Below, piece by piece: positions 23,667 through 35,223 of a stretch of 64,000 nt of DNA. Numbering within the stretch: position 1 is the stretch's first letter; every line of letters starts with the position of its first letter. The position numbers and the translations under genes are program-made. The notes below the pieces were generated by a model. That model searched no databases. It had not been told where the DNA came from and worked only from the letters and a program-made list of their open reading frames with translations. Origin of the DNA: Alisma plantago-aquatica (lineage: Eukaryota; Streptophyta; Magnoliopsida; Alismatales; Alismataceae); contig OY856413.1 of the NCBI GenBank assembly GCA_963693085.1, forward strand, positions 749,300,056 through 749,364,055. Reading direction: 5' to 3'.

Positions 23667-23949
23667 TGTAATGTCCCGGGATTTGAGGCCTAAAATTAAA
23701 TGATCTTACAAGGAATTATTGAATACCCGTTTCACCAAGGTGCACATCCTTTTCAGGAGCCCATCACTAAAGAACTCCATAGTTAAGTGTGCCCATCTTA
23801 GAGTAGTACTAGGATGGATGACCAGTTAGGAAGTTGATCTTGTCTTGAATGTGAGTGAGAACAAAGCACATAGTTAAGGCTAGTCTATGGGGCCAGTCGT
23901 CATTCCTAAAACTCTACTAGAGCCTTGGGCATTGGGCCCAGGTGTTACA
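23667..23949 (+). repeat. Cassandra 3' LTR (283 bp)
   Basis: It runs TGTAATGTCCC to GGTGTTACA and is followed by the CCATC target duplication. It carries the 5S-like segment described next. Its first ~109 bases match the fragment at 17279-17391. Confidence 0.9.
23755..23835 (+). ncRNA. 5S rRNA-derived segment with pol III control region, in Cassandra LTR
   Basis: GAGCCCATCACTAAAGAACTCC, interrupted by a few extra bases, then AGTTAAGTGTGC and AGTAGTACTAGGATGGATGACC closely follow the middle and 3' parts of plant 5S rRNA. The C-box-like AGTAGTACTAGGATGG (from 23802) is essentially intact. The 5' third of 5S is barely recognisable and the 3' end departs after GGAAGTTGATC. It is not a functional 5S gene; the feature identifies Cassandra, whose LTRs keep the internal RNA polymerase III promoter elements. 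Confidence 0.85.
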
Positions 23950-26550
23950 CCATCCAATTTCTATAGATATGAATAAATCTCAAACATAAACGTGTTTAAC
24001 ACACTTAATATCCCTCATTTACTATTAACCATTTTCAGTTAGTGATACTAATCTACTCATAAGTGATCCCATTAGAAATTCATTAGAATAGGCCACTCTC
24101 ATAATACAAGTATCCTAAAATATAACTACAATTAAAGAGCACATTCGTATAAACCAATTTATATCCTTGAACCTCATCTTGTAATTGAATTGAACAATAC
24201 AAATATGCATTCCTTAATCCTTCATTTGAGATCATTATTCATTAATTTCATTTGTAACTTATCATCATCATTCAGTCATTCTTGTCCATCTCCTTTCTTG
24301 TAATTAGTTGAGTGTACCATGATATTGACTTCCAATGTCATTCTTATAATTTACAAACATCTTATGTCTCTTATTATACTACTCATTTTAGCTTAAAAGA
24401 ATTTATTAGATTATATCTTCTTACATCATAATCTCTAATCATCCTTCCCATTCAATATTATGTAGCTTGTATACAAGAACCTCATTCATGTGAGGGTTTA
24501 CTCATCCTTTCATAAATCATACTAAAATAGATGCATTAGCTTAGATCATATCAGTAGACTCATCATCTTCAACTGAAGTATTAATACCTACACTTCAGCA
24601 TTTCATCACATTTACAACATTTTATACATGTTCCAACTTTATCACTCCTACTCGTCTTAATACTAAACTTCTAGGCTTTCCAAGAAGTCATATCAGTTCA
24701 ACGTATAATACAAATCACAGTATTCATTATTCTCATACAAGTTTACGTACAAAGGTTCATTGAGTCTATTCAAGACAAATGGAAACCCTAGATTCCACAC
24801 TACACAATCTACCAATCATTTACAAGCATACAATGATTTATTGACTCATTTGAGTCCATCCCTAAACATTAACCCTATACATGGATTTTCTCCATATCAA
24901 ACCCTCCTATACTAATCCTCGTGTACATAATATATTCAACTAAAGTAAGGATTTTAAATTTTATTTTAGCAACTCATGATTATTGACTTCAAATATAACT
25001 ACATTCATGTCCATGAAATTTCCAATTATATCTCCTATTGACCACATTTTAAGCAAAATTGGTATAAATAAATGTGGTTATCTATTCGTAAGACATTTCA
25101 TATATATTGAATCAATAGACCAAGAACTAAAAAAACAAAAATTAATGATAAGGGATCTAAATCAGTAGCCTTTATTTTCACAAAATCATCTTGATTCATT
25201 ATACAATTGCACACAAGTACTAGCAATGACCTTGATTATTTTAGTCAGATGTAATTAAGCATTCAACATGATTACAAAGCTTAACAGGGAGGAAAACACT
25301 CACCTAAGGTGAATAGCACCTTAAAAACATAGTCAAACTCTGAATTTTTAGAATCCACCGAGGTTCTAGCTAATGAATTTGTATCTTCCTCCTCTCAACT
25401 TAGAAGCCCTAGAAATGGAGAATTGGAGAGAAAGAGTGAGAAAAGAGGGAGATTTGATGTAATTTAGAATCAAATAAGATGAGGTACGGATCCTTGACAT
25501 GTGAGAGAAGATTCACCATGAAAGACTATGCAAAGAAGCTAAACTTACTTGATTCCATAATTTCTTGGATGATAAAACCCTAGACCATCAATTCCACTAG
25601 TTTCTCCTCTCCAACCCTAGGTCTCCCTCTCTCTAGGATTTCATTTATATGTAATGAATCATAATATGTGAGAGCTCCTTGGGTGCTACGCTACTCATAT
25701 AGTTCAATTAAGATGCTTAAGTCAATTGCAAAATGACCCAACTTTACAATTTCTTTTATTTTAGTAGACTTTTCTATCATAAAAGTATTACTAAAAATTG
25801 TTTATTGAATAGGTCAAAGATCCTTCAAAAATTATGAAAAAATAACATGTTTTCATTTTAGAGATTTAGTAAAAAAAATTGTTTACTCTAAGTTACCAAT
25901 AATAATAATAATTAAATACCAGACTATTATATTCCAACTAGAATGCATGCTCGAACGCATTTTATCCTAGAGAAACTTGATCAGAAACCCTCTCTGGATT
26001 AGTCTGACATCATTAAAAAATTATGCAAATAGCATGTATAAAATGGATTTTCAAAACTACATTTCAAATTTCAGATCAATTGGATATACTGACAAAAAGA
26101 TAAATATAAAATACTATACTGCTACTTTTCAGTCTAAATACATAGTCTGTTGAGTTTGTCTTAGTGTAGCTCAACCAACAAATAAGACGTAAGACATTAA
26201 AACTTTTTGATATTTTTTAATAACACTTATACTTGAGGTTTACAAACCATATCTGAGTTTAAAAAAAATTCAGAATTGTATATGAATACTAAAAATAATT
26301 TAGTACACCTCTATATTTATCAAAATATGTATTCATATGTTACCAAAACCCTAATTTTGATCGATTAGGGTTTTATGTTCTCAAACCCTAATTATTTGAA
26401 ATCAAATCCCTATTAGAGTTTCTCATTTAATTTAAGGAATCATAATTAGACTACCATCATTAATCAATCTTCAAACAAGTATCCATCCAGTTAAGCATGC
26501 AATCAACCAAGTAAACCCTAATTAGATGGCTAATTTGAAAATGGGTTACA

Positions 26551-28199
26551 ACTACACCTAATGAAGATGCAAGGAAAGGGGATGTGCTCATTCCTATTCT
26601 ATCTGGTGAATGAGGTATGTTTTCAATGCTTCATCCTAATGATGAGTGGAAGTGGAAGGTGATTAAACATAGATTCCCACAATCTTATTCTTTATAATAA
26701 AAATAAATTATTCTATTTCTTCTTTTTGTTTTCTACCTCCATTTCTTTTATGCTCTTTTTTATTTTCTTCTTCTTTTGTCACCCTTTTATAATCCATTCA
26801 CACATGATGTGTAGGATAGGGATTTTTACAAAACTTAGAGGAGTAAGAATATATACAATTTTGTTGCTCTCATTATTAGAAAGATGAACCTTAATGAATT
26901 ATGCAAATGCAAATACAACTATCTGAATTTATGTTATGAAAACTAACCTATATCAACTATTCATGAACTAAATTGTCATTTTCTGATGCAATCTAAACTA
27001 CATGCTTCCTATCACGTCGAGTAATGCAATCAATGAGGAAAATGATTTGAATCATGCATTCATCCTATAATGGTGTTTGGAATTCAATGAGGGTGGATAA
27101 GATCATGTGACTAGGTGACAAACTCTTCCTAACCATGATACATCTCTCTTCTTTTAACTCATACGTTAGGGTGATCCAAAATTTATTCATGAATTCACAA
27201 TAAAAGGTCATGTTGTTTCTTGGTTAGATTGGACTCAAACACCATATTCATTTAGAATATAAGTGTGGAGTTAGGTATAATGTTTACCACATATGTCCCT
27301 AGATTGGCTAGTCCACTCAATTTCTCATGTAGTGTACTCTTAAACACACATCCCAAATGTTAAGGGGACGGGTACACATAGTCCATCAATTAATGGGAAA
27401 ATGTGAAAATTTTACTTCTAACCCCATTTTACACTAGATAGATGTGGTTTGCATGAAAAAAAATGAAAACAAAATTGAAAGAATATACCAAATAAATAGG
27501 ATGCAAACAAAGATTAAAAAAAATTAAAATACAAATATGCAAGATAATCTCATTCCAGACCCCCCCCAAGATTCAATTCAAATGTCCTCAGTATTGGAAA
27601 TCAAACCCAGAGGTGGATCGAGTGTGTCCAATACTCAAGTTCTAGGTGGAAAAAATGTTCCGGTGGCAAATCTTGATTGAATGGGTAAAGTGTGCGGTGA
27701 AATGGGGTGGATTAGATGGCATCATGGGTGTCGGTGGGTAGCTAGAGAAATGGAATTATCTCCAGTAGTGGTCATAGAGAGTCTATTGTGTATAATTTAT
27801 ACATGGAAGGCATTGGTGGATGTTCTCCTAATTGGAAAACATCACTTACTAATGCGTGAAAATATGCTCCTAGTTGTGGAATATCCTCTCTTACTATGAT
27901 GCGATCTAAGCCAACATCACCTTCTACTATTGTTGGTCTGTCTGAATGGAATTGAGCATGTTGTCCATGCCCTCAAAGGAGTGTGGGCTCTCTTGAGTCT
28001 GATTTGGGGGTAGAGGAAAAAGTGTAGTGGATGTCCAGTGAATGATGTGGCCTCCTATGAGTCCTCACTAGTATATATGCTACCTCAACGAGCTCATCTT
28101 CATCATCCTTATTAACTCCCTCAATGATGTCCTCTTACTCCTTATTAGTGTCCATCACATTGTTGTTCAATCAGTGTAGGTGATCTAGGTCAACGATGT
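26551..28199. other. unassigned AT-rich region
   Basis: No domain, RNA gene or repeat boundary is recognisable. The 72-codon open frame at 27681-27899 has no family resemblance and is flanked by stops. A C-run lies at about 27561-27568. The region could be the 3' part of the Athila-like relic that lies upstream of it on the minus strand, but no second LTR copy was found to prove that. Confidence 0.4.
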
Positions 28200-29270
28200 T
28201 AAAGATCGGATCTGGAAGCTTGTGATCTCCCATTTTGGAAATGGCAAGGATGTTGAATGCATTCTTGGCAAAGAGCTTTTCATTGAGAAATGCATGAAAT
28301 ACAAGTCCCCCTTTTACTCTACTGACTAGAGGTTGAAGAGATCAAGGTTGAACTAGATGGAAATTCTTATGAAGAGACTTCTGAGTGAACGACAAACTTC
28401 CTCCTCTTTCTCTTTGCCACTGAGTATTCATGTCCATGAAATAATATGTGTAGGCTGACCTTATCACTCCCGAGTGATAGAAGTTGCCAGAGCACAAATA
28501 GGTATGCTGATTGGACCTTCCCTTGACCCTTTGTGGACTAGGGAAATGAGGTGTTTGTCAAGAGTCAGTGAAGAATGAAGGTAAAGAAATGTTTGAAGTC
28601 TATATTGTTGGTGATTCCAAATGATCTTGACATGGGTCAACATCCTTATCATCTTAGGCCATGCCACATAATGTTCAAAGTTGTCAATATATCATCTCAT
28701 TCTGTGGTTCCCCCCCAAAGATGGTGTTAAACACCTTAAGTGTGATATGGTGGGTGGTGTTGTAGAGATGGAATTTCACTCATACAATCTCCTACTAAAT
28801 GCCCCTAGTTTAGTGTAAATGAAAATACACATCCAATGATGCCAAGAACTTTACATAATCTCTATGTGAGTTGGCCATCCCCCCAAGAAGAGGTTAGTTT
28901 TTGCCACCCTTTGGTGTGTGCACACTCTAAGTAGATTGTTTGTAAATTTGAGATTCTTGATGAAGTCCACATCTATGCGACGTGTGGCCTTGACATTGTA
29001 TTTTTACAACTTGATATATCTTTTCTTCTGCTCATCACTTCCAAGTGCTAGACGTGGCTTGAGGATGAGCTACAAAGCTATTTTGGAAGAAGACCCTTTT
29101 TGCTAGGGTCGCTTTATCAATGTCAAAGAGAAAGAATGTGGGATCTCTATGTAGCAATTTAGACAAGACTTTCTTGGGAAATATTGCATAAGAATGTCCA
29201 AGGAAGGAATAGTTGAGCTGTGAAAAATAAAAATAATCCTCCTTCCTATATAGGAGGAGAGGCTCCTCAT
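28200..29270 (-). pseudogene. possible Athila ORF-type remnant
   Basis: On the minus strand, short stretches such as HITLKVFNTIFGGEPQNE (near 28690-28745) loosely resemble the ITFRL...L..FN..FG pattern of the ATHILA ORF-1/env-like family. The stretch is full of stops and frameshifts, and the open frames (28464-28667, 29035-29421) are fragmentary. Its place downstream of an Athila/Tat-like integrase relic on the same strand supports the idea. I recognise the pattern only weakly; this may be unrelated sequence. Confidence 0.25.
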
Positions 29271-29279
29271 TAGTGAAAA

Positions 29280-30090
29280 GTTGATGCCACCAACTTGGAT
29301 GTCGATGGTACTGACATGTAATCCTATCTGTCTGCTCTTGGTATCTACCATTGGTGCCAAAGACCATGATTTTGAGAGGTACCAACACATAGATTTTTTT
29401 TGTCAATGTCATTGACTTCAAAAAGTCCCAAACAGGTCATTTTATCATTGGATTTCAAAAATTCTGGCCATTGGTTTGGAAGCCATGGATCACTTCTTTT
29501 ATTGATCTCGGTAATACCGATTAACATGTTGGTGCCACTGAGGTTTTACTATGTGTCCTGCATAGACACATCATTAAAATATAAAGTAATTTTGGTGGTA
29601 CCCACTGGCATTCAGTGACACCAAAATTTTCCTACAAAATCATGTTAAATTAAGCTCAATCTCGATGGTACTGACTTGCATGTCCGTGCCACCAAGAATT
29701 TACTATGAGTTTTTGCATCAAAGATTCAGTCAAATCAAAATTGTGTGTTGGTGGTACCAACATGGAGTCAGTGCCACTGAAATTTTCCTATAGAACTTAA
29801 ACAAAATATATTAGTAAAGTTTGTGCAATCGGTTAAGAAGTTAGTGGTACCAAGATCTATAATGACCCTTCAAATGTCAGTACTTAACTGACAAGATAAT
29901 TAGCGGTATTGAATATTGATTTGATGCCACCTATTTTTACCCGTAGAATCATCAAATTTTAGTATCCATCTAAGTATGAGTTAGTGAAATCAACTTTATA
30001 GTCAAAAACACTGACATTTTACTACCAAAAATACAATTTCTAACCTATGGTGTGGCACTCTCACTGATTTGGGGGTCGATGGTGCCGACT
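29280..30090. repeat. island of GGTACC / GTGCCACC dyad motifs
   Basis: At least eight short motifs alternate between a GGTGGTACCRAC form and a GTGCCACYGA form, often followed by AATTTTCCTA. Examples are near 29310, 29525, 29595-29625, 29664-29690, 29752-29790, 29850 and 30070. Neighbouring copies are commonly inverted relative to each other. They lie downstream (minus strand) of the Athila/Tat integrase relic, so they probably sit in that element's 3' non-coding region. Confidence 0.65.
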
Positions 30091-30199
30091 TTAGCTTGTT
30101 TTTTCACATGGAACACATTCATCAAGCAGGATCAAGTTGCATCTAAACTAATTAACAACTACAATGATAAAAATGAATGATCAAACGTACTAAAACAAA

Positions 30200-31120
30200 A
30201 TCTAAATATGTGGTTGTCTCCCACAAAGTGCCCTAGTTTGATGTCATCAGCTTGACTAATTCACTTGGAATCAAGTGAGGGCTAAGATCTTAAGCTCTTC
30301 ACTAGAATGAACTATCTCCCCGTCCATAATAGTGTTTCAACCTATAGCCATTGGTTTTGAAAATATCTGGGCCATCTCTCAACTCTACCTCTCCATAATG
30401 GTACACCTTGACCATGATTGTAAGGGTCGGTCCACACAGAATTCAACTTTCCTAGGTGCAATTTCAACCTCAGATTGAAAAATAAACCCTTTCCCCATTC
30501 TGAATGTCATTATGAAAGATATGCCTATCATGAACCTTCTTTGTATTCTCCTTGCAAAATTTAGCATTTTCATAGGTATCCAATCTAATCTTATCCATCT
30601 TATTCAATTCAAGTTTGCACTTTTCACCTACAGACAATAGATTAAAATTTAGCTTCTTATGAGCCTGCATAGTTGTACGTTCTAATTTCATGGGCAAATT
30701 ACATACTCTACTTTAAACCAATCTATACGGTGTGGTACCTATGTGGGTCTTGAAGGTGGTACAATATGCCTGAAGGCATCATTCTGTTTCATGATCCAAT
30801 TGGTACTTGTATAAGACACAATCTTCTCTAAAAACATCTTCACATCCCTATAGGAGACCTCAACTTGACCTTGAGTTTTGGGGTGGTAGTGTGTTACTAC
30901 TTAGTGTGAAACTCCATATTTCTTCAATTATGCACCAAATTGGTAGTTTGTGAAACAAACACCCATCACAGATTATCCTAGGCACCACAAATCTCCAAAA
31001 ATATTGTTGTTCACAAACCTATAGACAACTTTTTCATAGTTAGTTTGGGTGATATGGCCTCTACCCATTTGGACACCTAGTCAACAACCAACGAAATCTA
31101 TAGGTTCAAATTTGAAAACT
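30200..31120 (-). pseudogene. Athila/Tat-type Ty3/gypsy integrase C-terminal remnant
   Basis: Reading the minus strand from about 31100 downward gives the end of the integrase core (HYHPKTQGQVEVSYRD near 30870, whose E fits the third catalytic position), then YCTTFKTHIGTTPYRLV near 30735. The C-terminal part follows (ELNKMDKIRLDTYENAKF, KVHDRHI, near 30530-30620, then a KVEFCVDRP stretch). This KTPIG-x-PYRLV and LDE-x-RLEAYE-like order is typical of the Athila/Tat lineage. Just downstream, 30205-30260 holds an inverted form of the GACGTTAAAC...GGGAGGCAACC sequence often seen after pol in that group. Several stops and frameshifts; no LTRs were identified. Confidence 0.75.
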
Positions 31121-34100
31121 TGAATTGACCCTTGTAATAAACCCTACTAACCAAATAATTGAAACAAAGAACATTATAACTGGAATCATCTCAAAGATAT
31201 TAGTATTGAATATATAGGAAATAATCTAAAAGAAAATTAGCATTGAAATTCTACTAACTAAATAATTGAAATAAAAAACATTATAATTGGAAACTAAAGT
31301 TATAAACTTCAACAAAATTGTGGTATCTTACTTTATGACTTCTATTTTATTGTGAATACCATTACATGATAAGTCCACTCTTCTTGGTGATCATATTTTT
31401 GATAAACCTCTGTGAGTTTGCATGGAGTTCCTTTAAATGACATAAAAGTATAACTATCACACAAAAAAATATGAATTGACATAAAAGTATCTCTTCCACC
31501 GATGTGTATCTAATAGGTTCCAAAGTACCTTTGAATGGCATGTAGTGCCCCTATTTTGGTGTATCAATGTCCTTGTGAATATTGGTGAGGCTTTATCTTA
31601 TAAGGTAAATGTTACTAAAACTCAAATTTATAAAACAATATATCTTAAGTATGAATGACATATTGATGGAGCTAAACATGAAATTCTAAGAAACTAACCA
31701 TCAATTTGAATATGATATACAAGTACTCATAATATAATTTACTATGAATCAAGAATCTGATTTCTTATATACTAATCATCTAACTTAAATTTAATATAAA
31801 GTTTTTTTTAATAGGAAAAAATATAATATAAAGTAGTGTATATAGACTATCATATACATGACATCTTATCTTTGGGTCCTACATTTTGAGGAAAATAACA
31901 TTTATCATAATTATGAATAATGCATATTTAAGAATAACATAATTAATAAAGATATATAAATCAAATCATCGATAGTGTGACTAAATATGAACTAAAATAA
32001 GAAATACTTAATACATGAAAATAACTTATGTCATAAGTTGTTATGTAGGACTGCATGTAATGTATGAAACATAATGATTATTAACTAATCAACATGGCCC
32101 ACTTGCATGAAGAGCACAATAAAGTCCTACTCGTAGAGAAATTGGTCATGAGTTTAAATCTCCTATAGAGACAAATCAAGTGTGTATTAGGTTTTTGATT
32201 GAACATTCAGTGTTGTACTTTGTGGTCAACTAGGGTATGGCTGAGGCTTTTAGAGTTTTATATACCATTAAGGTTAATCATAAGATGATATCTAATCTTT
32301 GATCATCACTAGTATTTATGTGTAACTAAACATAATCAAATATTAATGTCATGTGACATCATTCAACATCAACTTACGGTTGCATCCTTGTCATTCATCT
32401 CATATCATTCAACTTAGACATTGTTACTTATCTTAGAATTCATTTTCATGTGTTGTTACTAAACAGGAGCTCCTCAAATGATCTAAATATTTATTAGCTA
32501 TTACTAGCATTTTGAAGTCAAAATGGGATTTAAATAAGTGAATTTTGTTTTTTGGGCATGAATATCCTAAATCAAATTAGGTTTTGTACCATGAACAAGA
32601 TTTTCTAACATAAACCCTGAAAACCAGGCATCTTATCTAAATCAATGTCATAAATGGAATCTCTATCATCATAGAGATCTGAGGTCATACTCTAAGGTTT
32701 ATCCATCAACACTTTTCATTTTCAAAATGATCATACGTTTTAAGGAAAATATCATTTCCATCCTTAATGCAAGATAATAATAATTATTTAAAACAAAATG
32801 CAAGCATTTGTAAGAAATGTTATTTTAAGAGATTGATAGTTTGTACATATAGCATCTAACTTACAATTTATTTTATATGATTTTTACAATGTAGGGCTAT
32901 TCACTAGAAATTTCCATAAAATTTACCTTATGAGAAAATAATCATGGCAATGGTTCTGTAATCCATGGCTCCAAGGAGGCTTCAACATCTATAGAAGGAC
33001 ACAAGTGTAGACAAGCTTCATGATGCTCCTAGAACCATACTCACCTTGATGTGGAGCTTGACGATAGAGCCACAAAGGTTAAAGATACACTCTATCTTTG
33101 CAGCCCAATATCCTTATATTCTACCTCTTCTTCTCTTTTGTTTTGGTCCAACACTACCACTAGGTGCTTATCCAAATAGGAGAAGAGGTTGACAAAGATC
33201 CAATGGTAGATGATAAAGATCCAATGGTTGTTCCATAAGGCGTGTGATAGCAAGAATCTCTATCATCAACCTAGGTTTAAAATGTGGCTTTGAGATTTTA
33301 GGGTTTCCATTTATGGGAAACATTTGGCTAAGTCTAACGGGCTCAAGGCTTCCACCAAGAATCAATGTGCATTGTTCAAAAGTTGTAAAACTACTTAAAA
33401 CTAATACATCTAAAGCTACAATTGACTTTGATGAAAGTCCACTTGGCTAGCCCCTCCACACAATCCAACTCGAATACACACTTGTATACAATATTTTCAT
33501 GATCCAAAGGTGGATTTACTTGGTAAAAACTCCTCAACCCCCCTACCCTACTTCCTTACATTTCACTATCACTTGTGATTTGTGTTGAAGAGACCCCAAG
33601 AATCCAAAATTTGATCTGTCTTATATTCCTACCCGATATTACATGTAAGGGTTTAATGATAAGTTTTCAATATGGTAGAGAATTAGGATGTATGTATCAT
33701 GTTTTCTCTAACGATATTGATAAAGAAAATATCTTGTCTTCTATATTAACTGAAGGTTGAAGACGGGTTCATGGATATCTGATCCTCTTGACAAGTTATT
33801 ATCATTTGGTCACAATTGTAGCTCAAAGTTGAGTCTCAAGCGCCACTTCAGAGAGGTTGAATGCATGATCCATATCTGAGGGTCTAAGTTGCATGTTGAG
33901 ACATTCCCAAGGCATAACCTAGGCGCCAACATAGAATTATCACTTGAAATTATCAATTCCAATGACATAGAATTATAATGAACAATTCACAATACCGTCT
34001 TAGTTATCCAATTATCATAAAATTTCAACATGGATAATCACCTTTTAAAGTAGATCTTGATCAAGTTTCAAATGAAAAGAGAGCTTGTCCCTTGACTAAA

Positions 34101-34940
34101 TTTCTCATTTCAATTTCTAATTAAACTCAAAATTATATGGAATGACTCCCTATAATTTCCAAAAGCTCATATTACCTCTAGGCATATATTATATTCATTT
34201 GTCTAGGGTTTGGTGATATAATAAGTACTAAGAAGTTATAACGATCACTGGAATAGGTATATGCACTTATTGAGCTGTAACAACATAAGCCACAATGATT
34301 CGTTGATCTCATGATTTTACTTCAACGTGCATCAATCAAATATTCATATATGTGTGACATAATAACCAAAAAAAAAAATCAAGGCATTTATGTAAGCTTT
34401 ACTCGTGAAAGGTATGTGGCTCCTTTTGTCTCACTACCAAAGTATGTTCTCATATCTATATAATATCTTGGATTACATAACGATCATCTTCTACATCAAT
34501 GACCGTAAATCTTTTTATTTACAAAAATGTATTCAAAGACACCCACTAGAGCTCAAACACTCAAATAAGAATCACTTGTCACAAAATGAATCATTTTCTG
34601 GGAATATGACAGAAACCCTTTTAGGGTTTAAAAGTCCAGGATTTTAAATATGAAGAGATTCATTGATGCATGTGGACTCTATCTGGTTATAGAAAACATG
34701 AAGATGTTACGCATGACATTTGTGTTAGCAGAGCTTGGTGGCCTACATTAAAAAAACATATATGGATAACATTATTTGAGTGGAACCCCCACACACTAGA
34801 TTTATCGATGGTTGCTTGGAGCGGACCGAAGCAACCAATATGAATTAACTTTTCTGTGGTGTATGCCCAAAAGGGAGACCGGCTTGCGTGGATGCGATGC
34901 AGGTATGGAATAAAATAAACGAATGGGAGATTTAGGAACA
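31121..34940. other. unassigned AT-rich region upstream of the serine acetyltransferase gene
   Basis: No coding exon, transposon domain or RNA gene is recognisable in these 3.8 kb apart from a possible SINE at about 32090-32270. Open frames at 33168-33450, 34405-34647 and 34687-34941 show no family features and appear to be chance. Confidence 0.4.
32090..32270 (+). mobile_element. possible tRNA-derived SINE remnant
   Basis: A tRNA-like head is suggested by an A-box-like ATGGCCCACTTGCATGAAG at 32094 and a B-box-like GGTCATGAGTTTAAATCTCC at 32144-32163, about 50 bases apart. That spacing suits an internal RNA polymerase III promoter. The body continues to about 32270 without a clear poly-A tail or target duplication. 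Confidence 0.35.
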
Positions 34941-34950
34941 TCGCTGGCCC

Positions 34951-34960
34951 TTATATAAAG
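34951..34960 (+). promoter_or_regulatory. TATA box of the serine acetyltransferase gene
   Basis: TTATATAAAG stands at the change from AT-rich DNA to the GC-richer leader. Transcription would be expected to start about 30 bases downstream, near 34985, leaving a leader of about 240 bases. This is inferred from sequence only. Confidence 0.65.
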
Positions 34961-34984
34961 AGGCACACCGCCAGGCTCGTGGCA

Positions 34985-35223
34985 TCACCACCAGTGGCAG
35001 CTAGGCAGCTACACTCATCAATAGGAGACCAAATCTCCAGGTTCCCCAAAGGTTTCGCTCTTCCGTCCATCGATTCTTCCTTCCTGACGACGTCCGCCAC
35101 CCGATTTGGTCGGACTTCTTTCTCCTCCCTCCATCCCGGAGGAAGAAGGATAGTAGGTTTGCCACGGTCATAAGGGAACGCGTCGTCGTCAGAAGTCACC
35201 AGCTACCACTCTCTCTATTCACA
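34985..35223 (+). other. ATG-free 5' leader of the serine acetyltransferase gene
   Basis: I see no ATG between the TATA box and 35224, so the first AUG of the predicted transcript is the annotated start. A different frame is open from GTG at 34979 to TAA near 35171. Its predicted peptide is rich in Ser, Thr and Arg, like a plastid transit peptide, but it is out of frame with the enzyme and has no ATG. Confidence 0.5.

Larger units (their letters stand above)
17279..23949 (+). mobile_element. Cassandra-type TRIM interrupted by a Ty1/copia element
   Basis: The 6,671-bp insert is bounded by CCATC duplications. Its outer parts belong to one very small LTR element: a 5' LTR piece (17279-17391), the last bases of that LTR (~23400-23414), a primer site, a 252-bp interior, a purine tract and an intact 283-bp 3' LTR. 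The LTR contains a 5S rRNA-like segment, diagnostic of Cassandra TRIMs. About 6 kb of Ty1/copia sequence replaces the middle of the 5' LTR. Simplest reading: Cassandra inserted into the LARD LTR, copia then inserted into Cassandra, and a deletion removed the copia 3' end with part of the Cassandra LTR. Confidence 0.8.
9413..26550 (-). mobile_element. LARD-like non-autonomous LTR retrotransposon (minus strand), with nested insertions
   Basis: Two long direct repeats (9413-14461, and 15255-17278 plus 23950-26550) flank only 793 bases. On the minus strand the LTRs run from TGTAATGACCC to about GGTCTAAACA. The short interior begins with a tRNA-Met-type primer site (TGGTATCAGAGTC) and ends with a purine tract (AAAAGGAGGGGAGAATT) immediately before the 3' LTR. 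No coding sequence is present. Long LTRs, primer site and purine tract without genes define a large retrotransposon derivative. Flanking bases (GATAC left, ACTAC right) do not give a clear target duplication, so edges may have decayed. The right LTR is interrupted by a Cassandra/copia nest. Confidence 0.85.
15255..26550 (-). repeat. 5' LTR of the LARD-like element, split by a nested insertion
   Basis: LTR sequence occupies 15255-17278 and 23950-26550, joined by a 6,671-bp insertion. It begins TGTTTAGACC (minus-strand end CA) and finishes GGGTTACA, a shortened form of the GGGTCATTACA end of the sister copy. No gene lies in either LTR part. Confidence 0.85.

Noticed and set aside
23755..23835. 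Functional 5S rRNA gene
   Set aside because: The 5' third and 3' end are degraded and the segment lies in a short LTR with primer site and purine tract, so it is Cassandra.
9408..26555. Target-site duplication for the LARD-like element (GATAC left, ACTAC right)
   Set aside because: Only three of five bases agree; not enough to claim.
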